Both the position numbers and the translations under genes were made by a program. Source: Chloroflexota bacterium (GTDB taxonomy: Bacteria > Chloroflexota > Limnocylindria > Limnocylindrales > CSP1-4). Taken from it: 7,784 nt of DNA. This document shows positions 1 to 4,384 of the stretch, piece after piece; within the stretch, counting starts at the first letter, position 1, and each line of letters opens with the position of its first letter. The stretch spans positions 1 through 7,784 of the forward strand of contig JACCQX010000117.1 of NCBI GenBank assembly GCA_013813905.1, read 5' to 3'. Under the pieces are notes generated by a model. The model saw only the letters and a list, made by a program, of their open reading frames with translations, did not search any database and had not been told where the DNA came from.

Positions 1-78
1 CTCGCCCATGGAGGGTCCGAGGGCGTCCCGCTGCGGTGCCTGACCGTCGGAGTGTCGTCCGTGGCTGTCGGGGAGCAT
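1..78 (-). CDS. 5' end of an unidentified leaderless gene, cut by the window edge
   Basis: Reading leftwards from an ATG at 78, the frame stays open for 26 codons to base 1. The peptide starts MLPDSHGRHSDGQAPQRD and is polar, with no signal peptide. About 80% of third positions are G or C, as in the genes of the window. The start was chosen because a TACGCT box lies exactly six bases upstream (90-85), the same layout as at three other genes here, so the transcript probably begins at the A of the ATG. It follows the zinc-ribbon gene by 22 bases on the same strand. Too little is visible to suggest a function. Confidence 0.4.
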   Translation of the reverse strand, partial: MLPDSHGRHSDGQAPQRDALGPSMGE

Positions 79-84
79 CGCCGC

Positions 85-90
85 AGCGTA
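85..90 (-). promoter_or_regulatory. -10 box TACGCT of a leaderless promoter
   Basis: TACGCT on the minus strand, then six bases (GCGGCG) and ATG at 78. The spacing matches leaderless TANNNT promoters. No recognisable -35 box is seen. Confidence 0.45.
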
Positions 91-100
91 ACGCGCCGGG

Positions 101-292
101 TCAGCGAGGGCCGCGACTGGCTCCGCAGATGGGACAGGTCGCCCGACCGGCGGAGTCCAGCTCCATGTAAGTGGTGCAGCCATTGGTCGGGCAGTAGAGC
201 CCGCGGTTGGCAGTGCCGTTGCGTCGCAAACGTCGCCGTGCCGTGGCGTGCTGGCTGAGGGTGGATGTCGAGAATCGTCTGGTGTTGAGCAT
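101..292 (-). CDS. Small zinc-ribbon protein, 63 residues, unknown function
   Basis: The C-terminal half holds four cysteines in a zinc-ribbon layout: C34-x4-C39 (CPTNGC), a 13-residue turn, then C53-x2-C56 (CPIC). Such a knuckle normally binds one zinc ion and makes protein or nucleic-acid contacts. The N-terminal 30 residues are basic and Arg-rich (RRRLRR), which would fit nucleic-acid binding, but that is inference. I chose ATG 292 over ATG 349 because AGGAAGAG lies at a good ribosome-binding distance before it. Codon third positions are GC-rich in the cysteine part and less so at the N-terminus, so a shorter form starting at TTG 229 (just before the RRNGTANR stretch) is possible. The next gene on the strand starts 22 bases downstream. 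Confidence 0.45.
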   Translation of the reverse strand: MLNTRRFSTSTLSQHATARRRLRRNGTANRGLYCPTNGCTTYMELDSAGRATCPICGASRGPR

Positions 293-466
293 GGATCTCT
301 TCCTGGGCGGTCGGGGCGGCGACGATGGGTCGAGGCCGGACCGCTCCACATGGGTGAAGGCTCCACGACCCGCATCAGCGGATCGGAGTCGTATGACGTC
401 TTCCCTGGTTGCGCGGGAGCGAGGACGATGGGTGCTCAGACCTGCGGGAAACCCTTGGGATGACCG

Positions 467-472
467 GAGTAT
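467..472 (-). promoter_or_regulatory. Candidate -10 box TATACT
   Basis: TATACT on the minus strand is one substitution from the bacterial consensus TATAAT in an otherwise very GC-rich stretch. Transcription would begin near 460 and run about 170 bases before the zinc-ribbon start at 292. No -35 match is seen at 16-18 bases. The stretch 293-552 between gene and terminator shows no coding signal on either strand: third positions are mixed in every long frame. It could be an untranslated leader. Confidence 0.3.
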
Positions 473-555
473 ACCGTAGCCGCCCCGACCATGCCGCCGT
501 GGCGGCCGAAGCGCTACCGCCCGAAGGTCCTGGGACCGTGCCGTCGTCCGGAATC

Positions 556-586
556 AAAACGACCCACGCTCCCTCCAACGTGGGTC
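556..586 (-). terminator. Intrinsic terminator for leftward transcription
   Basis: GACCCACG (586-579) pairs perfectly with CGTGGGTC (568-561) across a ten-base loop, and is followed on the minus strand by GTTTTG. An eight-pair GC-rich stem followed by four Ts is a reasonable Rho-independent terminator. On the plus strand no T tract follows, so it points left. It ends whatever is transcribed from the TACCAT box at 806-801. Confidence 0.5.
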
Positions 587-602
587 CCTACATACCCCCA
601 GG

Positions 603-776
603 TCAGCCGGGTCTGCCGGCCCGCATATCGGTGCTGATGTTACCGGCGCGGGGCCGGCTAGCGAGGTTCGTCGAGCCGCGACTCTCGTCTTGCGTGCTCG
701 GCAGCGAGGACACCCTTTGCAGGGAGCCGTCGCTCCGGCCGATCCGAGGATCATGTTGACGAAGATGTTTCGACAC
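603..776 (-). CDS. Doubtful 57-residue reading frame or small RNA between a promoter and a terminator
   Basis: A minus-strand GTG at 776 is preceded by AGAGGTG about nine bases away. It opens 57 codons ending in TGA at 605-603, only 16 bases before the terminator stem. A TACCAT box lies at 806-801. The peptide (MSKHLRQHDPRIGRSDG...) is hydrophilic, rich in Arg and Ser, and has no recognisable motif. Its first dozen codons have AT-rich third positions, unlike true genes here. The unit promoter, possible ribosome site, frame and terminator is complete, but the transcript of about 240 bases could equally be a non-coding RNA. Confidence 0.25.
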   Translation of the reverse strand: MSKHLRQHDPRIGRSDGSLQRVSSLPSTQDESRGSTNLASRPRAGNISTDMRAGRPG

Positions 777-800
777 GCTCGGCAGCACCTCTTCCTGAAC

Positions 801-806
801 ATGGTA
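801..806 (-). promoter_or_regulatory. -10 box TACCAT of the leftward mini-unit
   Basis: Minus-strand GCGTACCAT is identical over nine bases to the plus-strand promoter at 871-879 upstream of the DNA glycosylase gene. Transcription would start near 794, divergent from that gene. Confidence 0.35.
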
Positions 807-840
807 CGCCCGCGATGCAAGGGGACCGCTACAGAGGGCT

Positions 841-867
841 GGCACGCGGACGATCGATCCGTGTGCC
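841..867. promoter_or_regulatory. 27-bp imperfect palindrome, candidate operator
   Basis: GGCACGCGGA and TCCGTGTGCC flank a seven-base centre CGATCGA. The ten-base arms match at nine positions, and the exception is a possible G-T pair. The site ends seven bases before the TACCAT box of the glycosylase gene and lies between that promoter and the divergent TACCAT box at 806-801. It covers roughly -45 to -19 of the rightward start, where a bound regulator would contact RNA polymerase. No known operator consensus is recognised. Confidence 0.4.
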
Positions 868-873
868 GAGGCG

Positions 874-879
874 TACCAT
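874..879 (+). promoter_or_regulatory. -10 box TACCAT of the leaderless glycosylase gene
   Basis: TACCAT is followed by six bases (CCCGGC) and the ATG at 886, so the first transcribed base is probably the A of the start codon. No Shine-Dalgarno sequence is present, which fits. Confidence 0.6.
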
Positions 880-885
880 CCCGGC

Positions 886-1446
886 ATGCCGCCCGATCGG
901 TTGTACTTCACCGGCGATGTCGAGGCTGACGCGCTCCTGGCACGGGAGCCGATGGCCCTGCTCATCGGCTTCGTGCTCGATCAGCAGGTCACGGTCCAGA
1001 AGGCCTTCAGCGGCCCGCTGGAGCTGAGGCGCCGGCTGGGTACGCTCGATGCCGATCGCATCGCGGCGATGGACCCGACCACGCTGGAGAAGGCGTTCCG
1101 CGAACGGCCGGCGCTGCATCGCTTCCCTGGCAGCATGGCGCGTCGGACCCAGGAGCTGTGCTCCGCGGTGAGCGAGCGTTATGGCGACGACGCAGCACGT
1201 ATCTGGGACGAAGCGAGGGACGCGGCGGACCTCCGCAGGAGACTGCTGGAGCTGCCGGGCATCGGCGGCATGAAGGCCGATGGGCTGCTCGTCATCCTCG
1301 CCCGACGATTCGGGGTCTCACTCGACGGCTGGGACGCCGTGCTACCCGATGGACCGACCTTGGGCGACGTGGATTCCGAGGAAGCCCTGGCTCGCTACCA
1401 AGCCGCCAAGCGCGCCCGCAAGTCGGCTCAGCGCGCGGGCGGCTAG
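886..1446 (+). CDS. HhH-GPD-type base excision repair family protein (TIGR03252-like)
   Basis: A 186-residue cytoplasmic protein resembling the small actinobacterial-type HhH-GPD family. Helix-hairpin-helix glycosylases bind DNA and flip out damaged bases. Residues 17-45 (ALLAREPMALLIGFVLDQQV, then AFSGP) match the family's N-terminal helices, including the double Gln after the hydrophobic helix. Residues 118-143 (RRLLELPGIGGMKADG...) form the helix-hairpin-helix with LPGIG. The usual catalytic VDxHxxR stretch is not evident; D147 or D150 in SLDGWDAV lie nearest to the expected place, so catalytic activity is uncertain. The C-terminus is short and basic (AAKRARKSAQ). The start is fixed by the leaderless promoter six bases upstream, and no ribosome site is seen. 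A 27-bp palindrome precedes the promoter, so regulated expression is plausible. The substrate cannot be told from the sequence. Confidence 0.85.
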   Translation: MPPDRLYFTGDVEADALLAREPMALLIGFVLDQQVTVQKAFSGPLELRRRLGTLDADRIAAMDPTTLEKAFRERPALHRFPGSMARRTQELCSAVSERYGDDAARIWDEARDAADLRRRLLELPGIGGMKADGLLVILARRFGVSLDGWDAVLPDGPTLGDVDSEEALARYQAAKRARKSAQRAGG

Positions 1447-1463
1447 CCCCACCTCAGCTAGCC
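1441..1463 (+). terminator. Weak hairpin at the end of the glycosylase gene
   Basis: GGCTAGC and GCTAGCC form a perfect seven-pair stem with a nine-base loop, overlapping the TAG stop codon. No T tract follows, so it is at most a weak or factor-dependent terminator. Confidence 0.25.
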
Positions 1464-1528
1464 TCGCGACCTGACATGGACCCCGCCTGACTTCTGCCGC
1501 TGATCACGCTCGGTGACCCGGACGAAAG

Positions 1529-1534
1529 TATGGT
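1529..1534 (+). promoter_or_regulatory. Candidate -10 box TATGGT of the muramidase gene
   Basis: AGTATGGTGC resembles the GTATGGTGC found before the 49-residue gene (2899-2907). Transcription would begin near 1541, about 105 bases before the GTG chosen for the muramidase. An in-frame ATG at 1530 lies inside this box and would not be on the message, which argues against it as the start. Confidence 0.35.
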
Positions 1535-1540
1535 GCAATC

Positions 1541-1646
1541 TGACACCACCGGCGGGGGGGACGCCGAAGATGTGGAAGCGGGACCATCCCTCAAGTACGC
1601 AGCCGAACCCGCGCTGCCGCAAAAAGCACCCGAGGGAATCGCCGCC
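1541..1646 (+). ncRNA. Structured 5' leader of the muramidase, possible riboswitch-like element
   Basis: The roughly 105 bases before GTG 1647 can form three local hairpins: CGGCG/CGCCG (1550-1566, G-rich loop), GGGA/TCCC (1580-1590) and GCAGC/GCTGC (1599-1617). A longer-range GGTGC (1532-1536)/GCACC (1626-1630) pair could close the element if transcription starts further upstream. In the muramidase frame about a third of the codons here end in A or T, more than in the gene body, so the stretch looks untranslated. The G-run early on and CCGAACCCG late on recall cyclic di-AMP (ydaO-type) leaders, which often precede wall hydrolases. However, the conserved CAGCTAACC block is missing, so the class is not established. 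Confidence 0.3.
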
Positions 1647-2474
1647 GTGACCCGAAGCAGCCCATCGATCCAGCGCGCCGCCCCAGCGGCGCTCTTGCTC
1701 GCACTCCTCTCGACAGTCCCGGCTGTCGCCGTGGACCCGGCCGTGCAGGACACGAAGGCCGCGGCCCAGCGGCGCGCCCAACCCGCCAGGGGTCCCGCCA
1801 AGGGCCGCGGCTATGACACGGGCATCGATGTCTCACATTGGCAGAGCTACATCCGATGGCGTCGGGTGGCCAGCGACGGCATCGATTTCGCCATCGTCAA
1901 GGCCACCGACGGCACCTGGATGAAGGACCACTGGTACGACCGCAACAAGGCCCGGGCCGAGAAGGTAGGCCTCAAGTTCACGGCCTATCACTTCGCTCGA
2001 CCGGGACGCCAGGGCGGCGGCGTCCGCAACGACGCGCGGCTCGAAGCCAAGTACTTCCTGCGCCGCGCCGACCTCACGCCGCGCAATCTGGCGCCGGTCC
2101 TTGACATCGAGGTCAGCGGCGGACTCGGTTCCAGCGCACTGCGAAGGTGGACGCTGACCTGGTTGCGCCACGTGGAGCGCCGACTGGACGTCGAGCCCAT
2201 GATCTACACCAGTCCCGGCTTCTGGACCGGCAGGGTCGGCAACACGAGGGCCGTTGCCCGAGCCGGCTTCGAAGTCCTGTGGGTGGCTCACTACGGCACC
2301 CGGCGGCCCAGCGTGCCCGCCCGGCGATGGCACGGCAACGGCTGGTCCATCTGGCAGTGGACCAAGTGCGGTCGCGTCCGCGGCGTGGGCGGCTGCGTCG
2401 ATCGCAACTATTACCGCGGTAGGGATATCAGCGACCTGACCATCCGAAAGCTCTCAAAGGCGACCGCCAGGTAG
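1647..2474 (+). CDS. Exported GH25 family muramidase (lysozyme)
   Basis: From GTG 1647 the protein has 275 residues. Residues 1-28 are a Sec-type signal peptide: basic start MTRSSPSIQR, hydrophobic AALLLALL core, and probable cleavage after AVA. A short basic, Ala-rich spacer follows to about residue 55. The GH25 domain covers about 56-268 and shows the family landmarks: GIDVSHWQ (D61), DFAIVKATDG (80-89), YHFARP (114-119), VLDIE with D153 and E155 as the expected catalytic acids, WVAHYG, IWQWT (235-239) and VDRN where VDLN is usual. C241 and C250 could form a disulfide. GH25 enzymes cleave the MurNAc-GlcNAc bond of peptidoglycan, so it acts outside the membrane in wall turnover or lysis. The ATG at 1530 is rejected because it would bury the signal peptide 39 residues in and lies in a promoter-like box. 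It ends 36 bases from a convergent gene. Confidence 0.9.
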   Translation: MTRSSPSIQRAAPAALLLALLSTVPAVAVDPAVQDTKAAAQRRAQPARGPAKGRGYDTGIDVSHWQSYIRWRRVASDGIDFAIVKATDGTWMKDHWYDRNKARAEKVGLKFTAYHFARPGRQGGGVRNDARLEAKYFLRRADLTPRNLAPVLDIEVSGGLGSSALRRWTLTWLRHVERRLDVEPMIYTSPGFWTGRVGNTRAVARAGFEVLWVAHYGTRRPSVPARRWHGNGWSIWQWTKCGRVRGVGGCVDRNYYRGRDISDLTIRKLSKATAR

Positions 2475-2489
2475 CGGCCCGCCACCGAC

Positions 2490-2505
2490 ACGTCGGAGCC
2501 GACGT
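2490..2505. terminator. Hairpin between convergent genes
   Basis: ACGTCG and CGACGT pair around GAGC in the 36-base gap between the muramidase and the 96-residue gene. The symmetry would serve both directions, but neither side has a T tract, so its strength as a terminator is uncertain. Confidence 0.35.
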
Positions 2506-2510
2506 CCCGA

Positions 2511-2801
2511 TCAGACGTAGGGGTCCGGGTTGGGCTCGCCGGGTGGCGGATGGAAGCGGACGATGACCCGTGTCCCGCGGCCGTCGTCGCGCGCCGTCTC
2601 CAGCTCGAACAGGCCCGGGAACTCACGGCGCAGCGCGGTGCGCAGCTCGACGAGCGTGCGGTTGATGAGTGCCGCGTCGGCGACCCCGCGGGCGAACCGG
2701 TCAAGTTCATCCCGGGAGCGCCAGCGAGCCTGGACGTGGATCAGGTCAAAGCCATCGGCGGTCCAGGCGATGCGCACGCAAGGCTCGAGATCGGGAGTCA
2801 C
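2511..2801 (-). CDS. Leaderless 96-residue protein of unknown function
   Basis: I do not recognise the family. The protein is soluble and mixed alpha/beta in character: a possible beta hairpin at 8-27 (VRIAWTADGFDLIHVQARWR), a helical middle (30-62, DELDRFARGVADAALINRTL), another strand at 77-84 (TRVIVRF), and a Pro-rich tail (HPPPGEPNPDPYV). It has one cysteine (C8) and no signal peptide or membrane segment. Codon third positions are strongly GC-rich, which supports a real gene. The GTG start is set by a TACCAT box six bases upstream, with no ribosome-binding site. It is divergent from the 49-residue gene across a 133-base intergenic region and convergent with the muramidase. Confidence 0.7.
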   Translation of the reverse strand: MTPDLEPCVRIAWTADGFDLIHVQARWRSRDELDRFARGVADAALINRTLVELRTALRREFPGLFELETARDDGRGTRVIVRFHPPPGEPNPDPYV

Positions 2802-2807
2802 GGGGCG

Positions 2808-2813
2808 ATGGTA
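2808..2813 (-). promoter_or_regulatory. -10 box TACCAT of the 96-residue gene
   Basis: Minus-strand CGTACCAT is followed by six bases (CGCCCC) and GTG at 2801. It has the same eight-base word and spacing as the glycosylase promoter at 872-879. Confidence 0.6.
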
Positions 2814-2872
2814 CGTCGCGCTCGCATCTCCCCGTCGAGGCAGCGGTCAGTTTCCCCCTGCGACGAGGGATC

Positions 2873-2888
2873 CTGACACTTTCTGACA
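2873..2888 (+). promoter_or_regulatory. Two CTGACA direct repeats, candidate WYL-regulator site
   Basis: CTGACA occurs at 2873-2878 and 2883-2888, exactly ten bases apart, so both face the same side of the helix. The second copy extends to CTGACAGGT, then eight bases, then TATGGT. In mycobacteria the WYL proteins PafB/PafC activate promoters whose motif sits directly upstream of the -10 box, about eight bases away, in place of a -35 box. CTGACAGG also occurs on the minus strand at the promoter of the neighbouring WYL gene (4103-4096). Assignment of this site to that regulator is inference. Confidence 0.4.
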
Positions 2889-2899
2889 GGTCTGCGCGG

Positions 2900-2905
2900 T
2901 ATGGT
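2900..2905 (+). promoter_or_regulatory. -10 box TATGGT of the 49-residue gene
   Basis: TATGGT lies 11 bases after the second CTGACA, with a predicted start near A2912 and a leader of about 23 bases containing the ribosome-binding site. Confidence 0.45.
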
Positions 2906-2923
2906 GCCCGTACCGAGCAGACG

Positions 2924-2928
2924 AGGAG
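2924..2928 (+). promoter_or_regulatory. Ribosome-binding site AGGAG of the 49-residue gene
   Basis: GAGGAGAG lies six bases before ATG 2935. It is one of the clearest Shine-Dalgarno sequences in the window and fixes the start of a gene too short to stand out by length. Confidence 0.6.
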
Positions 2929-2934
2929 AGCCAC

Positions 2935-3084
2935 ATGCAGTACGACGAGCTTCTAGATGCGGTCCAGGCGGACCGGGCACGAGCCATGGAGGCTGCTTCC
3001 CGCCGGCGGCTGGTCGGGCCATCACGTCAGGGTCGGACCCGTGCCACCATCCGAAGCGCTGCGCGCGCCTGGTTCAAGCGGTAG
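2935..3084 (+). CDS. 49-residue basic protein of unknown function
   Basis: ATG 2935 opens 49 codons to TAG 3082-3084. The sequence runs MQYDELLDAVQADRARAMEA and ends ATIRSAARAWFKR. The N-terminal 22 residues can form an amphipathic, acidic-to-neutral helix. The remainder is strongly basic (about a dozen Arg/Lys) and ends in an aromatic-basic tail, which could bind nucleic acid, membrane or a protein partner; I cannot say which. Support comes from an optimal ribosome site, a TATGGT box and the CTGACA repeats just upstream. The last 63 bases overlap the convergent end of the WYL regulator gene, so transcription of one reads antisense into the other. It has no signal peptide or membrane span. 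Confidence 0.55.
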   Translation: MQYDELLDAVQADRARAMEAASRRRLVGPSRQGRTRATIRSAARAWFKR

Positions 3085-4062
3085 GGCACCAGCCTGGCTG
3101 CTCCCGTACCGGAGCAGCATCGCCTGCGCTTCGCCGATGACGGCCTCGCGCAACGCCGTCGGTTCCAGGACTTCCACTCTGGGGCCCAAACGCAGCAGGT
3201 CCGCCAGGGCCGTTTGGATCGTCTCCACGCGCAGCGACACTCGGACCCAGTCCGGTTCCGCCGGGTCCGGTCCCTGCGTGGCCGTGGCCCAGACAGGGTC
3301 GCCGACCGATCTCGCCAGCCAGCCGACGGCGTCGGCCTGGACACGCAGGACCGCGTCCAACTGGGGCAGGCTTTCCTGATAGGCCGCTATGGCGTCATCC
3401 CAGAAGGCGACCAGATCGAAGTCGGCCGGCCGCTGGAAGCGCTCGTCCGTGATGGTCACACCCTGCACGCGAGAGACGCGATAGCTGCGGATCTGACCAT
3501 CCGTCGCTGCCACCAGATACCAGATCCCGGCCTTCAGCACGATGCCCAACGGATCGAGCGATCGATGGACGATCCGATCGGCGCGCTGGTAGGCCACGTC
3601 CACCCGACGCTCCTCCCACACGGCGGTCGCCACAGCCTCCAGGTGCGGTACCGGCTCCGCGGGCCGGAACCAGGCCGGTGCGTCCAGGTGAAAGCGTTGC
3701 GTGAGCCGGGAGGCACGCACGCGCAACTCCGGAGGCAGCGCCGCCAGCACCTTCAGCCGCGCCGCGGCAACGACGGTACCAAGGCCAAGCTCAGCGGCCG
3801 GCCCCGGTAGACCGGACAGGAAGAGCGCCTGGGCCTCGCCCTCATTCAGGCCGGTCAGCCGAGTGCGATAGCCATCGACGAGTCGGACGCCGCCATGCGG
3901 CCCTCGCTCCGCGTACACCGGCACGCCCGCTTCGCTCAGCGCCTCCACGTCGCGGTAGACGGTGCGCACCGAGACCTCCAGCTCGGCGGCGAGCTGGCGC
4001 GCGGTCAGGCCGCCGCGGGTCTGGAGCAGCAGTAGCAGGTTCACCAGGCGGCTGGCACGCAT
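3022..4062 (-). CDS. YafY-type transcriptional regulator with HTH and WYL domains
   Basis: The protein has 346 residues from ATG 4062. Residues 1-60 form a winged helix-turn-helix; the recognition helix is SVRTVYRDVEAL (31-42), and RGPHGGVRL (53-61) is the wing. The WYL domain spans about 140-215, with the signature W181-Y182-L183 in AGIWYLVAA and RSYRVSRV nearby. The C-terminal WCX-like region spans about 236-317 (VLRVQADAVGWLA to EVLEPTALREAVIGEAQAML). Such proteins are cytoplasmic regulators whose WYL domain is thought to sense a ligand, often a nucleic acid. An in-frame ATG at 4194 would add 44 residues that match nothing and have poor coding character, so it is rejected. A TATGCT box at 4077-4072 leaves only about three untranslated bases. 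The CCTGACAGG dyad upstream suggests autoregulation. The gene's end overlaps the 49-residue gene, and it is divergent from the nitroreductase. Confidence 0.88.
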   Translation of the reverse strand: MRASRLVNLLLLLQTRGGLTARQLAAELEVSVRTVYRDVEALSEAGVPVYAERGPHGGVRLVDGYRTRLTGLNEGEAQALFLSGLPGPAAELGLGTVVAAARLKVLAALPPELRVRASRLTQRFHLDAPAWFRPAEPVPHLEAVATAVWEERRVDVAYQRADRIVHRSLDPLGIVLKAGIWYLVAATDGQIRSYRVSRVQGVTITDERFQRPADFDLVAFWDDAIAAYQESLPQLDAVLRVQADAVGWLARSVGDPVWATATQGPDPAEPDWVRVSLRVETIQTALADLLRLGPRVEVLEPTALREAVIGEAQAMLLRYGSSQAGALPLEPGARSASDGGTGPTLT

Positions 4063-4071
4063 CGCCCGCCC

Positions 4072-4077
4072 AGCATA
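4072..4077 (-). promoter_or_regulatory. -10 box TATGCT of the WYL regulator gene
   Basis: TATGCT on the minus strand with nine bases to ATG 4062 implies a very short leader of about three bases. No Shine-Dalgarno sequence is seen, although GGGCGGGCG fills the gap. Confidence 0.45.
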
Positions 4078-4095
4078 GGCGTGATGTTGCCGAAG

Positions 4096-4104
4096 CCTGT
4101 CAGG
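4096..4104. promoter_or_regulatory. CCTGTCAGG palindrome, candidate operator of the WYL gene
   Basis: A perfect nine-base dyad (CCTG-T-CAGG) centred about 35 bases upstream of the predicted WYL gene start. Read on the minus strand it gives CCTGACAGG, which contains the CTGACAGG word of the promoter at 2883-2890. Here it sits in the -35 region, rather than eight bases from the -10 box, so its effect could differ between the two promoters. Confidence 0.35.
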
Positions 4105-4225
4105 TAATTTGGACGGCCGCCCGCGGAGGTCAGCCGGTCGAGGGGCGCTCGACCAACGTCCGGAAGAGACGCCCCAGGGCACTCGCCGGGTCATCGGTCA
4201 GGCCCGTGTGGCGTCAGTCCTCGAC

Positions 4226-4240
4226 TCATGGGACCCATGA
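4226..4240. promoter_or_regulatory. 15-bp perfect palindrome, candidate operator or hairpin
   Basis: TCATGGG-A-CCCATGA lies in the 312-base region between the divergent WYL and nitroreductase genes. The odd centre and seven-base arms fit a dimeric regulator's site. The rest of 4063-4374 shows no gene: frames on both strands have mixed third positions. Confidence 0.35.
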
Positions 4241-4302
4241 CGTAGTGCGACCTCAGCCTCTGTCGTGGCCGGGCTACGGGTCGCTGCGATGTACGGCCGC
4301 AG

Positions 4303-4328
4303 CACGGTCGGCGAGCACGGTCGGCGAG
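4303..4328. repeat. Tandem 13-bp duplication
   Basis: CACGGTCGGCGAG occurs twice without a gap (4303-4315 and 4316-4328), followed by CA as at the start of each unit. It lies upstream of the nitroreductase. Together with the nine-base duplication at 4367-4384 it suggests slippage-type changes in this promoter region. Confidence 0.8.
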
Positions 4329-4366
4329 CATGACGGCCGGTACACCTGCAGCCCAAGGAGACATCC

Positions 4367-4384
4367 TGACGGGCATGACGGGCA
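4367..4384. repeat. Tandem 9-bp duplication at the nitroreductase start
   Basis: TGACGGGCA occurs twice in a row (4367-4375 and 4376-4384). The duplication moves ATG 4375 to 14 bases from the AAGGAG ribosome-like site (4355-4360), further than usual. It may weaken initiation or mean that another start codon is used. Confidence 0.7.

Noticed and set aside
375..578. Minus-strand frame after the terminator (VVLIPDDGTVPGPSG...)
   Set aside because: It begins inside the terminator stem region, third positions are only moderately GC-rich, and no family is recognised.
554..820. Cys-rich minus-strand frame (CCRACRN...CKGCPRC) that looks like a metal-binding protein
   Set aside because: Its ATG overlaps the TACCAT box, it has no ribosome site, and it reads through the terminator hairpin. 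The cysteines probably arise from another frame's sequence.
1530..1646. N-terminal extension of the muramidase from ATG 1530
   Set aside because: It would place the signal peptide 39 residues inside the protein, codon use is atypical, and the ATG lies in a TATGGT box.
4063..4194. 44-residue extension of the WYL regulator
   Set aside because: It precedes the natural start of the helix-turn-helix domain, lacks coding bias and covers the regulator's own promoter and dyad.
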